A stretch of DNA of 64,000 bases from Umezawaea beigongshangensis (lineage in GTDB: Bacteria > Actinomycetota > Actinomycetes > Mycobacteriales > Pseudonocardiaceae), in contig NZ_JAEIOJ010000003.1 in the NCBI RefSeq assembly GCF_016464305.1, positions 533,726 to 597,725 on the forward strand. The letters run 5' to 3'. The position numbers were made by a program, and so were the translations under genes. How positions within the stretch are numbered: the stretch's first letter is position 1; every line of letters begins with the position of its first letter. The notes under the pieces were generated by a model. It did no database searches. It was not told where the DNA came from and saw only the letters and a list, made by a program, of their open reading frames with translations. Below, piece after piece: positions 1 to 9,313 of this stretch.

Positions 1-78
1 CGACGCCGAATGCCAGCCGGACACCGTCGCGGGGGGGGCGGGCGCGGGGGCGGCCGGGCCGCGGGGGGGCGCCCCCCG

Positions 79-142
<64 letters not shown>

Positions 143-230
143 CAACCTGATGAGCCGGACCCCGCCGTCGTTGGCTAGCCTTGGCGCCTTGCCACAGCTC
201 AGCTGGTACGACACGAGGAGAGCAGCACCC

Positions 231-2018
231 GTGATGCGCACGCACGAGGCCGGAACGCTCCGGGCCGAGCACGCCGGGCAGACAGTCACCCTGACCGGGT
301 GGGTGGCACGCCGGCGCGATCACGGTGGGGTCATCTTCATCGACCTGCGCGACGCCTCCGGTGTCGCCCAGGTCGTCTTCCGCGAGGGCGAGATGGCCGA
401 GCGCGCCCACCGGCTGCGCTCCGAGTTCGTCGTCAAGGTCGTCGGAGAGGTCTCGCCGCGACCCGAGGGCAACGAGAACCCCGAGCTGCCCACCGGCGCC
501 ATCGAGGTCTACGCCTCCCAGCTGGAGGTGCTCAGCGAGTCGGCCCCGCTGCCGTTCCCGCTGGACGACCACCTGGAGGTCGGCGAGGAGACCCGCCTGC
601 GCCACCGCTACCTGGACCTGCGCCGCAGCGGTCCGGCCCGCGCGATGCGCGTGCGCAGCGAGACCAACCGCATCGCCCGCGAGGTGCTGCACGCCGAGAA
701 CTTCGTCGAGGTCGAGACCCCGACGCTGACGCGCTCCACGCCCGAGGGCGCCCGCGACTTCCTCGTGCCCGCCCGCCTGCGCCCCGGCTCCTGGTACGCG
801 CTGCCGCAGTCCCCGCAGCTGTTCAAGCAGCTCCTCATGGTCGGCGGTCTGGAGCGCTACTACCAGATCGCCCGCTGCTACCGCGACGAGGACTTCCGCG
901 CCGACCGCCAGCCGGAGTTCACCCAGCTCGACGTCGAGATGAGCTTCGTCGAGCAGGACGACGTGATCGCGCTCGGCGAGCGCGTCATCACCGCGCTGTG
1001 GAAGGAGCTGGCCGACCACGAGATCACCACCCCGTTCCGCCGCATCTCCTACGCCGAGGCCATGGCGAAGTACGGTTCGGACAAGCCGGACCTGCGCTTC
1101 GACCTGGAGCTGACCGAGCTGACCGAGTACTTCAAGGACACGCCGTTCCGGGTGTTCCAGTCGCCCTACGTCGGCGCGGTCGTCATGCCCGGTGGCGCGA
1201 GCCAGCCCCGCCGCACGCTCGACGCGTGGCAGGACTGGGCCAAGCAGCGCGGCTCCCGCGGCCTGGCCTACGTGCTGATCGGCGAGGACGGCACGCTGTC
1301 CGGCCCGGTCGCCAAGAACCTCTCCGACGCCGAGCGCGCCGGACTCGCCGAGGCCGTCGGCGCGAAGCCCGGCGACTGCGTGTTCTTCGCCGCGGGCACC
1401 GCCTCCAGCGCGCGCGCCATCCTCGGCGCGGCCAGGGTGGAGATCGCCCACCGCGTCGGCCTGATCGACGAGAACGCCTGGTCGTTCGTGTGGGTCGTGG
1501 ACTTCCCGATGTTCGAGTCCACCGGTGAGCTGAAGGACGGCGACGTGGCCGTGGGCGGCGGCGAGTGGACCGCGCTGCACCACGCGTTCACCTCGCCCAC
1601 CCCGGAGTGGATCGACCGCTTCGAGTCCGACCCCGGCAACGCGCTCGCGTACGCCTACGACATCGTCTGCAACGGCAACGAGATCGGCGGCGGCTCCATC
1701 CGAATCCACCGCGCCGACGTGCAGCAGCGGGCGTTCTCGGTCATGGGCATCACGCCGGAGGACGCGCAGGAGAAGTTCGGCTTCCTGCTGGAGGCGTTCA
1801 AGTACGGCGCCCCGCCGCACGGCGGCATCGCCTTCGGCTGGGACCGCATCGTCATGCTGCTGACGGGGTCCGACTCGCTGCGCGACGTCATCGCCTTCCC
1901 CAAGACCGGCGGCGGCTACGACCCGCTGACCGCCGCGCCGGCGCCGATCACGCCGCAGCAGCGCAAGGAGGCCGGTGTGGACGCCAAGCCCCCGGCCGCG
2001 CAGAACCCCGGAGCCTGA
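231..2018 (+). CDS. aspS: Aspartyl-tRNA synthetase
   Basis: Charges tRNA-Asp in the cytoplasm. The 595-residue product has the bacterial-type architecture: an N-terminal OB-fold anticodon-binding domain (GVIFIDLRD), class II motif 2 near residue 215 ([20 protein letters not shown]), a GAD-type insertion, and motif 3 near residue 536 ([12 protein letters not shown]). Length matches bacterial AspRS. The reading frame is open back to 150, but the family begins close to the THEAG segment. The GTG at 231, ten bases after GAGGAG (215-220), gives the usual N-terminus; the adjacent ATG at 234 is the alternative. Whether it is discriminating or also charges tRNA-Asn cannot be judged here. Confidence 0.97.
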   Translation: MMRTHEAGTLRAEHAGQTVTLTGWVARRRDHGGVIFIDLRDASGVAQVVFREGEMAERAHRLRSEFVVKVVGEVSPRPEGNENPELPTGAIEVYASQLEVLSESAPLPFPLDDHLEVGEETRLRHRYLDLRRSGPARAMRVRSETNRIAREVLHAENFVEVETPTLTRSTPEGARDFLVPARLRPGSWYALPQSPQLFKQLLMVGGLERYYQIARCYRDEDFRADRQPEFTQLDVEMSFVEQDDVIALGERVITALWKELADHEITTPFRRISYAEAMAKYGSDKPDLRFDLELTELTEYFKDTPFRVFQSPYVGAVVMPGGASQPRRTLDAWQDWAKQRGSRGLAYVLIGEDGTLSGPVAKNLSDAERAGLAEAVGAKPGDCVFFAAGTASSARAILGAARVEIAHRVGLIDENAWSFVWVVDFPMFESTGELKDGDVAVGGGEWTALHHAFTSPTPEWIDRFESDPGNALAYAYDIVCNGNEIGGGSIRIHRADVQQRAFSVMGITPEDAQEKFGFLLEAFKYGAPPHGGIAFGWDRIVMLLTGSDSLRDVIAFPKTGGGYDPLTAAPAPITPQQRKEAGVDAKPPAAQNPGA

Positions 2019-2024
2019 TCGGTC

Positions 2025-2966
2025 GTGCTGCACCTGCGTGCGATCTGTCCGACCGACCGCACCGACGCCGTGCTGGACGTCCTGCGCGAGCACGACGGCG
2101 TGACCCACGTCGTCGTGCTGCGCGGTGCGGCCGTCCAGCCGCCGGGTGACCTGGTCGAGGCGGACGTCGCCAGGGAGTCCACCGACGACGTGGTGGCCGA
2201 CCTGTGCGCGCTCGGCGTCGACGAGCGCGGCGGCATCACCCTGGAGCAGATCGACACGTCGCTGTCCGACGCCGCCGACCGGGCGGAGGAGGCCGCGCCC
2301 GGCGACGGCGCCGACGCCGTCGTGTGGGACGGGCTGGTCAACCGCACCGGCGAGGAGTCCAGGCTCAACGCGACGTTCCTGGCGTTCCTCGTCGTCGCCT
2401 GCCTGCTCGCCGCGGTCGGCGTGATCACCAACTCGCCGGTGACGGTGATGGGCGCGATGGTCCTGGGACCGGAGTTCGGCCCGCTGGCCGCCATCGCCGT
2501 CGGACTGGTCCAGCGCAGGTGGGACCTGGTGCGCCGGGCCGCTCTGGCGCTGGTGGTGGGCTTCCCGGTCGCGGTGCTGATCACCGCGCTGGCCACGCTG
2601 CTCGGCTCGTGGGCCGGGCTGTTCGGCCGCGAGGAGGTGCTGGCCGGGCACGAGATGGACTTCGTGTTCCAGATCGGCCCGTTCTCGCTGGTGGTCGCCC
2701 TGCTGGCGGGCGCGGCCGGGATGCTGTCGATGACGTCGGCCAAGTCCGCGGCGCTGGTCGGCGTGTTCATCTCGATCACCACCGTGCCCGCGGCGGGGTA
2801 CGCGGCGGTCGCCGCGGTGCTCGGCGAGTGGGTGATCTGTGCGCAGGCGCTCGGGCAGCTCGCGATCAACCTGACGGGCGTCGTCGCGGCCGCCGCGCTG
2901 GTCCTGGCGGTGCTCAGGAGGGGGCGGCGGCACCGTACCGTCGTCCGGCCGCTTCCCGAGGGCTGA
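2025..2966 (+). CDS. DUF389 family integral membrane protein
   Basis: A 313-residue protein with a soluble alpha/beta N-terminal part (residues 1-105; LHLRAICP start, typical of the DUF389 / TIGR00341 family). It is followed by about six hydrophobic segments from residue 112 on, containing the family-like stretch SPVTVMGAMVLGPEFGPLAAIA. It sits 6 bp behind aspS on the same strand and is probably co-transcribed. The family has no settled function. The start is the GTG at 2025; no strong ribosome site is visible in the short gap, so translational coupling to aspS is likely. Confidence 0.85.
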   Translation: MLHLRAICPTDRTDAVLDVLREHDGVTHVVVLRGAAVQPPGDLVEADVARESTDDVVADLCALGVDERGGITLEQIDTSLSDAADRAEEAAPGDGADAVVWDGLVNRTGEESRLNATFLAFLVVACLLAAVGVITNSPVTVMGAMVLGPEFGPLAAIAVGLVQRRWDLVRRAALALVVGFPVAVLITALATLLGSWAGLFGREEVLAGHEMDFVFQIGPFSLVVALLAGAAGMLSMTSAKSAALVGVFISITTVPAAGYAAVAAVLGEWVICAQALGQLAINLTGVVAAAALVLAVLRRGRRHRTVVRPLPEG

Positions 2967-3087
2967 ACGGCGCATCCGGAACGGGACCCGCGCGTTATCT
3001 GCGGGTGGTAGAAGTCGGGGTCCGTGGCCGGTGCGGCCACGCTCCGGGATTCTCGCGCGAGGGCGGGACCGGGGGGCCGTCGGGGAG

Positions 3088-3093
3088 TAGGGT
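3088..3093 (+). promoter_or_regulatory. Putative leaderless -10 box (TAGGGT)
   Basis: TAGGGT ends 8 nt before the ATG at 3102. This matches the actinobacterial pattern in which transcription starts at or next to the start codon. The alternative is that the GGAGGA at 3095-3100 serves as a ribosome site for a GTG at 3108. Confidence 0.45.
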
Positions 3094-3101
3094 CGGAGGA
3101 G

Positions 3102-4301
3102 ATGAGCGTGGAGATCACCGCCGGCTCGCCGGACGTGGACGACGCAGCTCCCTCCGAGATCCTCGACGCGGTGGCAGCGGCGGAGTCCGTCCTCAGCAAC
3201 CGGTTGGGTGCGAGAGTCGGTCTGGCCGATCCCGAGGACCTGGGCGGGACCGGTCGTTCCGTCGTCGTCAGGGTCCGGGTGGCGTCCACCCCGTTCTCCC
3301 TCCCGCGCACGCTGGTCGTCAAGAGGTACCCGCCGGCCGCGGCCGACCGCGACTCCTTCGCCCACGAGGCCGTCAGCCACCAGCTCCTCACCGCGCTGCC
3401 CTCCGAGGAGCGGCTCACCCCCGAGCTGTTCGCGCAGGACAACGTCAAGCGGCTCGTCGTGCTGGAGGACCTGGGACGCGCGCCGCGACTGGCGGACAAG
3501 CTGCTGGGCGCCGACGCCCGCTCCGCCGAGCGCGGCCTCCTGTCGTGGGCGCACGCGATGGGACGGCTGCACGCCACCACCGCGGGCCGCGACGCCGACT
3601 TCGACGCCCTGATGCGGCGTCAGCGCACCCAGTGCTGCCAGGACCCGGTGGCGGTCGACGTGCACACGGCGCTGGCCGGGCTGCCCGAGCTGCTGGAGAC
3701 CGAGCTGGCCGTGGCCACCTCACCGGACGCGCTGGCCTTCGCGCTGCGCGCCGGCAAGCGCTTCGGCTCCTCGCGGTACCGCGCGTTCAGCCCGTCCACG
3801 TCCTGCCCGGACAACCACATCGTCACCAGCAGGGGCGTGCGCTTCCTCGACTTCGAGGGCGGGTGCGTGCGCGACGTCGTGTTCGACGCCGCCTGCCTGC
3901 GGGTGCCGTTCCCGACGTGCTGGTGCGGCTGGAGCCTGCCGCCCGGCATGTCCGAGGCGATGCTCGCCGCGTGGCGTGCCGAGGTCAGCTCGGTGTGGCC
4001 GGACCTGGAGGACGACGCGGTGCTCCTGCCGCGCCTGCTGGAGGCCCAGCTGCTCTGGGTGTGGCTGTCCACCTGGCGCGGACTGCGCGGCATGGAGGCG
4101 CTCGACGTGTCGGGCCACCGGCTGCTGGACTCGCCGCCGCGGCACCGGGTGCTCACCTCCCGCTGGGCGCGGCTGCGCACCGAGGCGCTCGCGCTCGGGG
4201 AGCACGCGGTGGCCGAGCACGCGGTGGCGATGGTCGCCGCGCTGACCGCGAAGTTCGGCCCGGAGGCGGCCGTCCTGCCGCTGTACCCCGCGTTCCGCTG
4301 A
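3102..4301 (+). CDS. Aminoglycoside phosphotransferase-like (APH/ChoK fold) protein
   Basis: The 399-residue product has a kinase-like layout. A lysine-bearing N-lobe strand (LVVKRYPP, about residue 75) is followed by FAHEAVSHQLL, SWAHAMGRLHATT near residue 150, and a C-lobe where PDNHIV and FLDFEG replace the usual HGDxxxxN and Asp-Phe-Asp motifs. The Brenner motif is therefore altered (S-T-S-C-P-D-N), while the metal-binding DFE is present. The substrate cannot be named; many such proteins are not antibiotic resistance enzymes. Start at ATG 3102 (leaderless) or GTG 3108 (after GGAGGA). Convergent with the CheR-like gene 34 bp away. Confidence 0.75.
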   Translation: MSVEITAGSPDVDDAAPSEILDAVAAAESVLSNRLGARVGLADPEDLGGTGRSVVVRVRVASTPFSLPRTLVVKRYPPAAADRDSFAHEAVSHQLLTALPSEERLTPELFAQDNVKRLVVLEDLGRAPRLADKLLGADARSAERGLLSWAHAMGRLHATTAGRDADFDALMRRQRTQCCQDPVAVDVHTALAGLPELLETELAVATSPDALAFALRAGKRFGSSRYRAFSPSTSCPDNHIVTSRGVRFLDFEGGCVRDVVFDAACLRVPFPTCWCGWSLPPGMSEAMLAAWRAEVSSVWPDLEDDAVLLPRLLEAQLLWVWLSTWRGLRGMEALDVSGHRLLDSPPRHRVLTSRWARLRTEALALGEHAVAEHAVAMVAALTAKFGPEAAVLPLYPAFR

Positions 4302-4335
4302 TCTCCCGCCCCGACCCCGCCGCGGCCGACGCTGG

Positions 4336-6183
4336 TCAGTCCTGCTGCTCCATCACGAGCAGCGCGCCGTTCGGCTGACCGGAGGCGGACCGCAGGGAGC
4401 TGCACACCACCCGCACCAGGACCTCCCGGCCCTTGCGGTTGACCGACGTGATCTTCAGCTCGGTCGTGAAGGAGACGTCGTTGAGGGCCTGGCGCACCGC
4501 GGGCCGCAGGTCGGCCACCGGCAGCCCGCTGTCGATGTTGAGCAGGTGCTCGCCCTCGGCCTCGTCGCGCCGCACCCCCCACAGCTCCTCGGCGCCGCTG
4601 TTCCAGGCCATGACCCGCATCCCGAGGTCGAGCACGACGACCCCCGCGCGCAGCGACGTGAGGATCGACTCCAGGAAGTCGTTGACCTGGTCCAGCTCAC
4701 CGCTGCGCTCGCGCAGGGTGTCGTTGATGGCCTGCAACTCGTCGTTGGTGGACTGGAGCTCCTCGTTCATCGTCTCCAGTTCCTCGTTGGTGGACTGGAG
4801 TTCCTCGTTGGTGGTCTCCAGCTCCTCCACGGTCGACTGGAGTTCCTCGTTCGTGGTCTCCAGTTCCTCGTTGGTGGACTGGAGTTCCTCGTAGGCGGTT
4901 TCGAGCTGCCGGTTCGCGAGTTCCAGGTCCTGGAGCAGCCGGTGGGCCGCGCTCACGTCGTCGAACACGACGGTCACGCCGATGACCCGCTTCGCCACGT
5001 CCAGCAGCGGGTTGGCGGTGATCTCCAGCCAGTACCTCTCACCACCGCGCGACCACTCGATCTCCTCGCTCCGCACGGCCCTGCGCTCGGTCCTCGCCCG
5101 CTCCACGTACCCGCGCAGCTCCACGGGCCGGTAGGACAGCTCCAGGTCGCGCAGCGGCCGGCCCACGTCGCCGGGCAGCAGGTCGAACAGCTCCTGCGCC
5201 CGCTGGTTGATCAGCGCCACGACCTCGTCGGTCGTGACGACGACCTGGGCGACCGGGCTGCTGAGGAAGGCGTGCTCCTGGAGCCTGTCCAGGCTGTCCA
5301 CCGAGCTCCTGCGGTCGTGGAAGTACGCCTGCGACACGAACGAGGTCACGGGTGGGGAGTCGTTCCCCGACTTGCGGAACAGCCGGTGCTTCAGGTCGAT
5401 CGCCTCGAAGATGCGGCCGTGGCTGAGGAGCATCTCGGCCTTGCCGAGGAACAGCACGCCGCCGGGGTTCAGGGCGAAGTGGAACCGGCCCAGGATCTTC
5501 GACTGCGTCTCCTGGTTGAAGTACATCAGGGTGTTGCGGCAGACGAGCAGGTCGATCCGGGAGATCGGCGCGTCCTGCACGAGGTCGTTGCGCCCGAAGA
5601 TCACCGACCGGCGGAGGTCCTTGTGGAAGGCGTACCGGCCGCCGGACTGCTCGAAGTAGGCAGCCAGGAGCTCCGGCGGGACGCCCTGGAGCTCCCGCTC
5701 GCCGTAGACGGCCTGCCTGGCCTGGGCGAGCGCCTCCTCGTCGACGTCGGTGGCGTAGATCTTCACCCGCTTGCGGAACTCCTCCACGCCCATTTCCTCG
5801 GCGAGGACCATCGCCAGGCTGTACGCCTCCTCGCCCGACGCGCAGCCCGCGCTCCACACCCTGACCGGCTCGCCGGAGCCGATGCCCGCCAGCAGTTGCG
5901 GGACCACGCTGTGCCGCAGCGCCGCCCACGCGTCCTCGTCGCGCAGGAACGCGGTCACGTTGATCAGGATGGTGTTGAACAGCGCCGCGAACTCGTCCGC
6001 GTTGACCTGGAGGTGGTCGACGTAGTCGGTGTAGTCGTCGATGCCCACCTGCGTCATCCGGTGGCGCACGCGACGCTGGAGGCTGGTGCGCTTGTAACCG
6101 GTGAAGTCGAACGCCCTGCTCTCCTTCAGGTGCAGCAGCACGTTCTCGAAGGCGTCGTCGGGCACTGTCCGGGTCTCGCTCAC
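4336..6183 (-). CDS. CheR-type methyltransferase with PAS domains and long heptad coiled coil
   Basis: A 615-residue regulatory protein. Residues 1-270 are a CheR methyltransferase: N-terminal helices, NVTAFLRD at 76-82, the SAM-binding SAGCASGEEA at 111-120, and LLVCRNTLMYF further on. Next come a PAS domain (about 285-395), a long coiled coil (about 397-490) built of repeated E-E-L-(Q/E)-(S/T)-T-N units, and a second PAS domain at the C-terminus. This is the CheR-PAS half of the CheB/CheR/PAS hybrids, without a kinase domain. It starts 11 bp after the STAS/HATPase gene. GTG 6183 is preceded by TAGCGT with an 8-nt spacer, so a leaderless transcript within the operon is possible. No chemoreceptor or flagellar gene is nearby. 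Confidence 0.88.
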   Translation of the reverse strand: MSETRTVPDDAFENVLLHLKESRAFDFTGYKRTSLQRRVRHRMTQVGIDDYTDYVDHLQVNADEFAALFNTILINVTAFLRDEDAWAALRHSVVPQLLAGIGSGEPVRVWSAGCASGEEAYSLAMVLAEEMGVEEFRKRVKIYATDVDEEALAQARQAVYGERELQGVPPELLAAYFEQSGGRYAFHKDLRRSVIFGRNDLVQDAPISRIDLLVCRNTLMYFNQETQSKILGRFHFALNPGGVLFLGKAEMLLSHGRIFEAIDLKHRLFRKSGNDSPPVTSFVSQAYFHDRRSSVDSLDRLQEHAFLSSPVAQVVVTTDEVVALINQRAQELFDLLPGDVGRPLRDLELSYRPVELRGYVERARTERRAVRSEEIEWSRGGERYWLEITANPLLDVAKRVIGVTVVFDDVSAAHRLLQDLELANRQLETAYEELQSTNEELETTNEELQSTVEELETTNEELQSTNEELETMNEELQSTNDELQAINDTLRERSGELDQVNDFLESILTSLRAGVVVLDLGMRVMAWNSGAEELWGVRRDEAEGEHLLNIDSGLPVADLRPAVRQALNDVSFTTELKITSVNRKGREVLVRVVCSSLRSASGQPNGALLVMEQQD

Positions 6184-6194
6184 ACGCGGTAACG

Positions 6195-6959
6195 CTACTC
6201 CGGGTGGACGTGCCCGGTCCGCGGGTTCAGCTCCCGGTCCAGCACCGCCCACACGACCTTGCCGTCCAGGGACGGGGCCGTGCCCCAGGCGCGGCTGATC
6301 GTCGCCACGAGCGGCAGCCCGTGGCCTCCCCGGTCGTCCGGCTCGCGCAGCGCCGGCGGTGTCGGATCGGAGTCGCGCACGGCGATCGACAGCTGACCGG
6401 GGCGCAGCTCCAGCCGCAGCCGCGGCCCGGAGGCGGTGTGCCGGACGGCGTTCTCCACCAGCTCGCTGGTCACCACCAGCGCGTCGTCCAGGACGTCGTC
6501 CACGCCCCACCGCCCGCAGGTCTCCTCGATGAACTGCCTGCTCAACCGGCTCGCGATCAGCGCGGGCGGCAGCTGCACGTGATCGCGCCGCCGGGGCGGC
6601 GGACTGCCGAGGGCGGTCACCGCGTCCCGCAGGGTGGCGAAGTACCGCACGAACCGGTGCACGCCGCTGTCCACCATCGTCTCGCGGTGCGCGGCGGTCT
6701 CCGCCGCGACGACCACCGGCACGCCGGGCCACTCGGAGATCCGCATCCAGACCGTGCTGAACACGTTCGCCACGCTGTCGGACCCGAACTCGAACTCGTC
6801 GCCGAGCTGCACCACGATGCCGACCGGTTCGTCGGCGGCGATCTTGAGCAGGCTGTCGCGCAGCTTCGCGTAGGTGGACAGGTCGAGGCGGCCGGTGGGG
6901 CGCACGACGATCGCGTCACCCAGGTGGTACGAACCGAGGACCAGCGCGGAGAGCGTCAC
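6195..6959 (-). CDS. STAS - HATPase fusion (anti-sigma / partner-switching type)
   Basis: The 254-residue protein has an N-terminal half resembling a STAS-like domain (residues 8-110, from VLGSYHLGDAIVVRP to the region around DAVTALG). The C-terminal half is an RsbW/SpoIIAB-type HATPase with an N-box (SELVENAVRHT) and a G-box (DRGGHGLPLV). Such kinases bind sigma factors or phosphorylate anti-sigma antagonists. The GTG at 6959 overlaps the stop of the CheB gene (GTGA), showing tight coupling. Placed between CheB and CheR, it suggests that the methyltransferase/methylesterase pair feeds a partner-switching output. The STAS assignment is less certain than the ATPase; no conserved phosphorylatable serine is obvious. 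Confidence 0.8.
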   Translation of the reverse strand: MTLSALVLGSYHLGDAIVVRPTGRLDLSTYAKLRDSLLKIAADEPVGIVVQLGDEFEFGSDSVANVFSTVWMRISEWPGVPVVVAAETAAHRETMVDSGVHRFVRYFATLRDAVTALGSPPPRRRDHVQLPPALIASRLSRQFIEETCGRWGVDDVLDDALVVTSELVENAVRHTASGPRLRLELRPGQLSIAVRDSDPTPPALREPDDRGGHGLPLVATISRAWGTAPSLDGKVVWAVLDRELNPRTGHVHPE

Positions 6960-7984
6960 CCCGTCTCGCTCACTGCCTGGTCGTGCAGGGCGCCCGAGAG
7001 CAGGTGCTCGCGCAGCACGGTCGCGGCCTCGTTCGCCTCCTCCTCGGTGCGCCGGTAGCGCGACACGAGGCGCTCGTGGTACTTGCCCAGTGCGCCGTCG
7101 TGCATCCTGCGCGCCAGGGTCGCCTTCTCCTCCAGGGTGCGCAGCGCCGTCCACAGCGCCTTCTCCAGGGTGGTCGACTGCGCCTCCAGGAGCGCGTCCG
7201 CCGTCCAGGCGTGGCCGACGCGGCAGCGGAAGCGCGTGCTCGTGTCGTTCAGCCGGACGAGGCCGCCGGAGCAGTCGGGGCAGCTGAGACCGGAGGGCAC
7301 GCCGAAGTCGTTCACCTCGTCGGCGACAGCACCGCCGTCCCTGCTGGCCACCAGGGCCTCCATCTTCGTCAGCGGTGAGACGTCGTCGACGACGTCCTCG
7401 TCCACGACGTGCCCGGCGTGTTCGCGCACGACCTCTCCCATCTTCCCGGCGGGCAGGACGTGGTCCGCCTCGGTGTAGCGCAGAACACTCTCCGGCATGC
7501 TGCGGTAGAGGGCGTCGTCCGGGTCCTGCACGATCACCAGCCCGCCGCGCGCGGCGAGGGCGACCATCCCGGCCGCGCCGTCGTCGAGCGCGCCGGAGAG
7601 CTGGACACCGATGGTCCGGGGCCCGTGCGAGACCGCCGCGGACCGGAACAGCACGTCCACGGCCGGTCGGTGCCCGTTCTCGGTCGGACCGTGCGACAGG
7701 TGGAGCACGCCGTCCGGGACGAGCAGGTGGTGGCCGGGCGGCGCGACGTAGACGCACCCCTTCTCCAGGGGCTGGCCGTTCTCCGCGGTGAAGGCGGGCA
7801 GCGGGCCGCTGCGGGAGAGGATCGACGCCAGAGCGCTGTTCCCGCCGGACGGCAGGTGCAGCACGACGCACACGGCGGCGGGAAGATCGGCGGGCAGGCC
7901 GGCGACGAACGCGCGCAGTGCCTCGACCCCGCCCGCTGACGCTCCCACCACCACCAGATCCCTGGTCCGGGACGGCACGGGCAT
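6956..7984 (-). CDS. CheB-type methylesterase without receiver domain
   Basis: 342 residues. The methylesterase core occupies residues 8-190 with the nucleophile Ser16 (VVGASAGG), a His in VVLHLPSGG and an Asp in SGALDDGAAG, the expected Ser-His-Asp triad. There is no N-terminal response-regulator domain. The C-terminal third has a zinc-ribbon-like CPDC...CRVGH pattern followed by long charged helices, as in other actinobacterial CheB-like proteins. First gene of a three-gene operon. ATG 7984 is chosen. GTG 7987 overlaps GAGGGG too closely, and GTG 7978 has a better-spaced ribosome site, so the exact start is open. Confidence 0.87.
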   Translation of the reverse strand: MPVPSRTRDLVVVGASAGGVEALRAFVAGLPADLPAAVCVVLHLPSGGNSALASILSRSGPLPAFTAENGQPLEKGCVYVAPPGHHLLVPDGVLHLSHGPTENGHRPAVDVLFRSAAVSHGPRTIGVQLSGALDDGAAGMVALAARGGLVIVQDPDDALYRSMPESVLRYTEADHVLPAGKMGEVVREHAGHVVDEDVVDDVSPLTKMEALVASRDGGAVADEVNDFGVPSGLSCPDCSGGLVRLNDTSTRFRCRVGHAWTADALLEAQSTTLEKALWTALRTLEEKATLARRMHDGALGKYHERLVSRYRRTEEEANEAATVLREHLLSGALHDQAVSETG

Positions 7985-8060
7985 CACCCCTCGTCAGTTC
8001 TGCTTCCGCCACGGGTACCACCGACGGGTCCGCTCAACCCTCCACGCCCGTCCCGTCACG

Positions 8061-8066
8061 TAGGGT
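8061..8066 (+). promoter_or_regulatory. Putative leaderless -10 box (TAGGGT)
   Basis: TAGGGT lies exactly 6 nt before the ATG at 8073, with no Shine-Dalgarno between. The pattern recurs at several starts in this window. Confidence 0.55.
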
Positions 8067-8072
8067 GCGCTC

Positions 8073-9173
8073 ATGGCGTTGGTCGATCGCGTGCTGCTGG
8101 GGCCGGGCCCGTCCACTCCGTACCCGGAGGCGACGGCCGCCCTCGCCGCACCGCTGCTCGGGCATCTCGATCCGGAGTTCCTGCGGATCCTCGACGAGAC
8201 GTGCGATCGGCTGCGCGTCGTGTGGGGAACCGGCAACCGCAGGACCCTGCCCCTGTCGGGCACGGGCTCCATCGGGATGGAAGCGGCCTTCGTGAACACG
8301 GTACGCCACGGCGACCCCGTCGTGGTGGCGGTCAACGGGCTGTTCGGCGAACGGATGTGCGAGGTCGCGGCCCGCCACGGCGCGGAGGTCCACCGGGTCG
8401 ACCACGAGTGGGGCCAGCCGGTCGACGTGGAGCGCGTCCTGGCCGCCCACCCGGCTCCCGCGCTGGTCGGGGCGGTGCACGCCGAGACGTCCACCGGCGT
8501 GCGCAGCGACGTCGGCGCGCTCGGCGCGGCGCTGCGCGCGCGGGGGGACTCGGCTCTTCTGCTCGCCGACTGCGTGACCTCGCTGGCGGGCATCGAGGTC
8601 GCCGTCGACGACTGGAACGTGGACCTCGCGTACTCCGGCACGCAGAAGTGCCTCGGGGTCGCGCCGGGTCTCGCGCCGTTCACGATCAACGAGCGCGCCT
8701 GGGAGCGGCGGATTCCCCGGCCCGCGACCTGGTACCTGGACCTGGGGCTGATCGGCGACTACGTGGGCGGATCGGCCGGTGGTGGCCGCACCTACCACCA
8801 CACCGCGCCCGTCGCGATGATCGCGTCCCTGCACGCCGGGCTGGGCCGCGTCCTGGAGGAGGGCCTGCCCGCGGTGCACGCCCGGCACGCCGAGGCCGGC
8901 CGCCGGTTGCAGGAGGGCCTGGAGGAGATGGGGCTGTCCCTGTTCGCCGCCGCGGGGCAGCGGCTGCCGGAGCTGACGACGGTCCGCGTGCCGGAGGGAG
9001 TGGACGCCGCCGCCGTGCGCGGACGTCTGCTCACCGAGTACGGCATCGAGATCGGCGCGGGCGCGGGCGAGTACGCGTCGACGGTCTGGCGGATCGGCCT
9101 CATGGGCCACAACGCCCGCCTGGACCGCGCGGAACTGGTGCTGGCCGCGCTGCGGCGGGTCCTCGGGCGCTGA
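8073..9173 (+). CDS. Class V aminotransferase (alanine-glyoxylate / serine-pyruvate type)
   Basis: A 366-residue PLP enzyme of fold type I. It begins with LLGPGPSTPYPEA, has the cofactor-phosphate region SGTGSIGMEA near residue 68, the Asp of LLLADCVTSLAG, and the Schiff-base Lys192 in SGTQKCLG. Family members transfer amino groups between alanine or serine and glyoxylate or pyruvate; related enzymes act in purine catabolism (PucG). No ureide genes are adjacent, so the physiological substrate is unknown. Monocistronic by layout: divergent from the CheB operon and followed by a strong hairpin. Confidence 0.9.
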   Translation: MALVDRVLLGPGPSTPYPEATAALAAPLLGHLDPEFLRILDETCDRLRVVWGTGNRRTLPLSGTGSIGMEAAFVNTVRHGDPVVVAVNGLFGERMCEVAARHGAEVHRVDHEWGQPVDVERVLAAHPAPALVGAVHAETSTGVRSDVGALGAALRARGDSALLLADCVTSLAGIEVAVDDWNVDLAYSGTQKCLGVAPGLAPFTINERAWERRIPRPATWYLDLGLIGDYVGGSAGGGRTYHHTAPVAMIASLHAGLGRVLEEGLPAVHARHAEAGRRLQEGLEEMGLSLFAAAGQRLPELTTVRVPEGVDAAAVRGRLLTEYGIEIGAGAGEYASTVWRIGLMGHNARLDRAELVLAALRRVLGR

Positions 9174-9212
9174 GCCGTGCTCGACCGCCGCGACGGGCGT
9201 ACCCCGGCGGTC

Positions 9213-9244
9213 GTCGTCCCCTCCTGAACGGGGGAGGGGACGAC
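9213..9244 (+). terminator. Strong hairpin terminator after the aminotransferase
   Basis: GTCGTCCCCTCC at 9213-9224 pairs perfectly with GGAGGGGACGAC at 9233-9244 around an 8-nt loop. No T tract follows, as is usual in actinobacteria. It may act in both directions between the convergent genes. Confidence 0.7.
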
Positions 9245-9313
9245 CGCCCGGAGGGGACGGCCGACCAGCTGCTGGCCGTCATCGGCCTCTCCGGACGGCC
9301 GCGCCGCGGGCCG

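Noticed and set aside
3102-4301. Calling the APH-like protein an aminoglycoside kinase
   Set aside because: The Brenner motif is not conserved, and APH-fold proteins have many other substrates.
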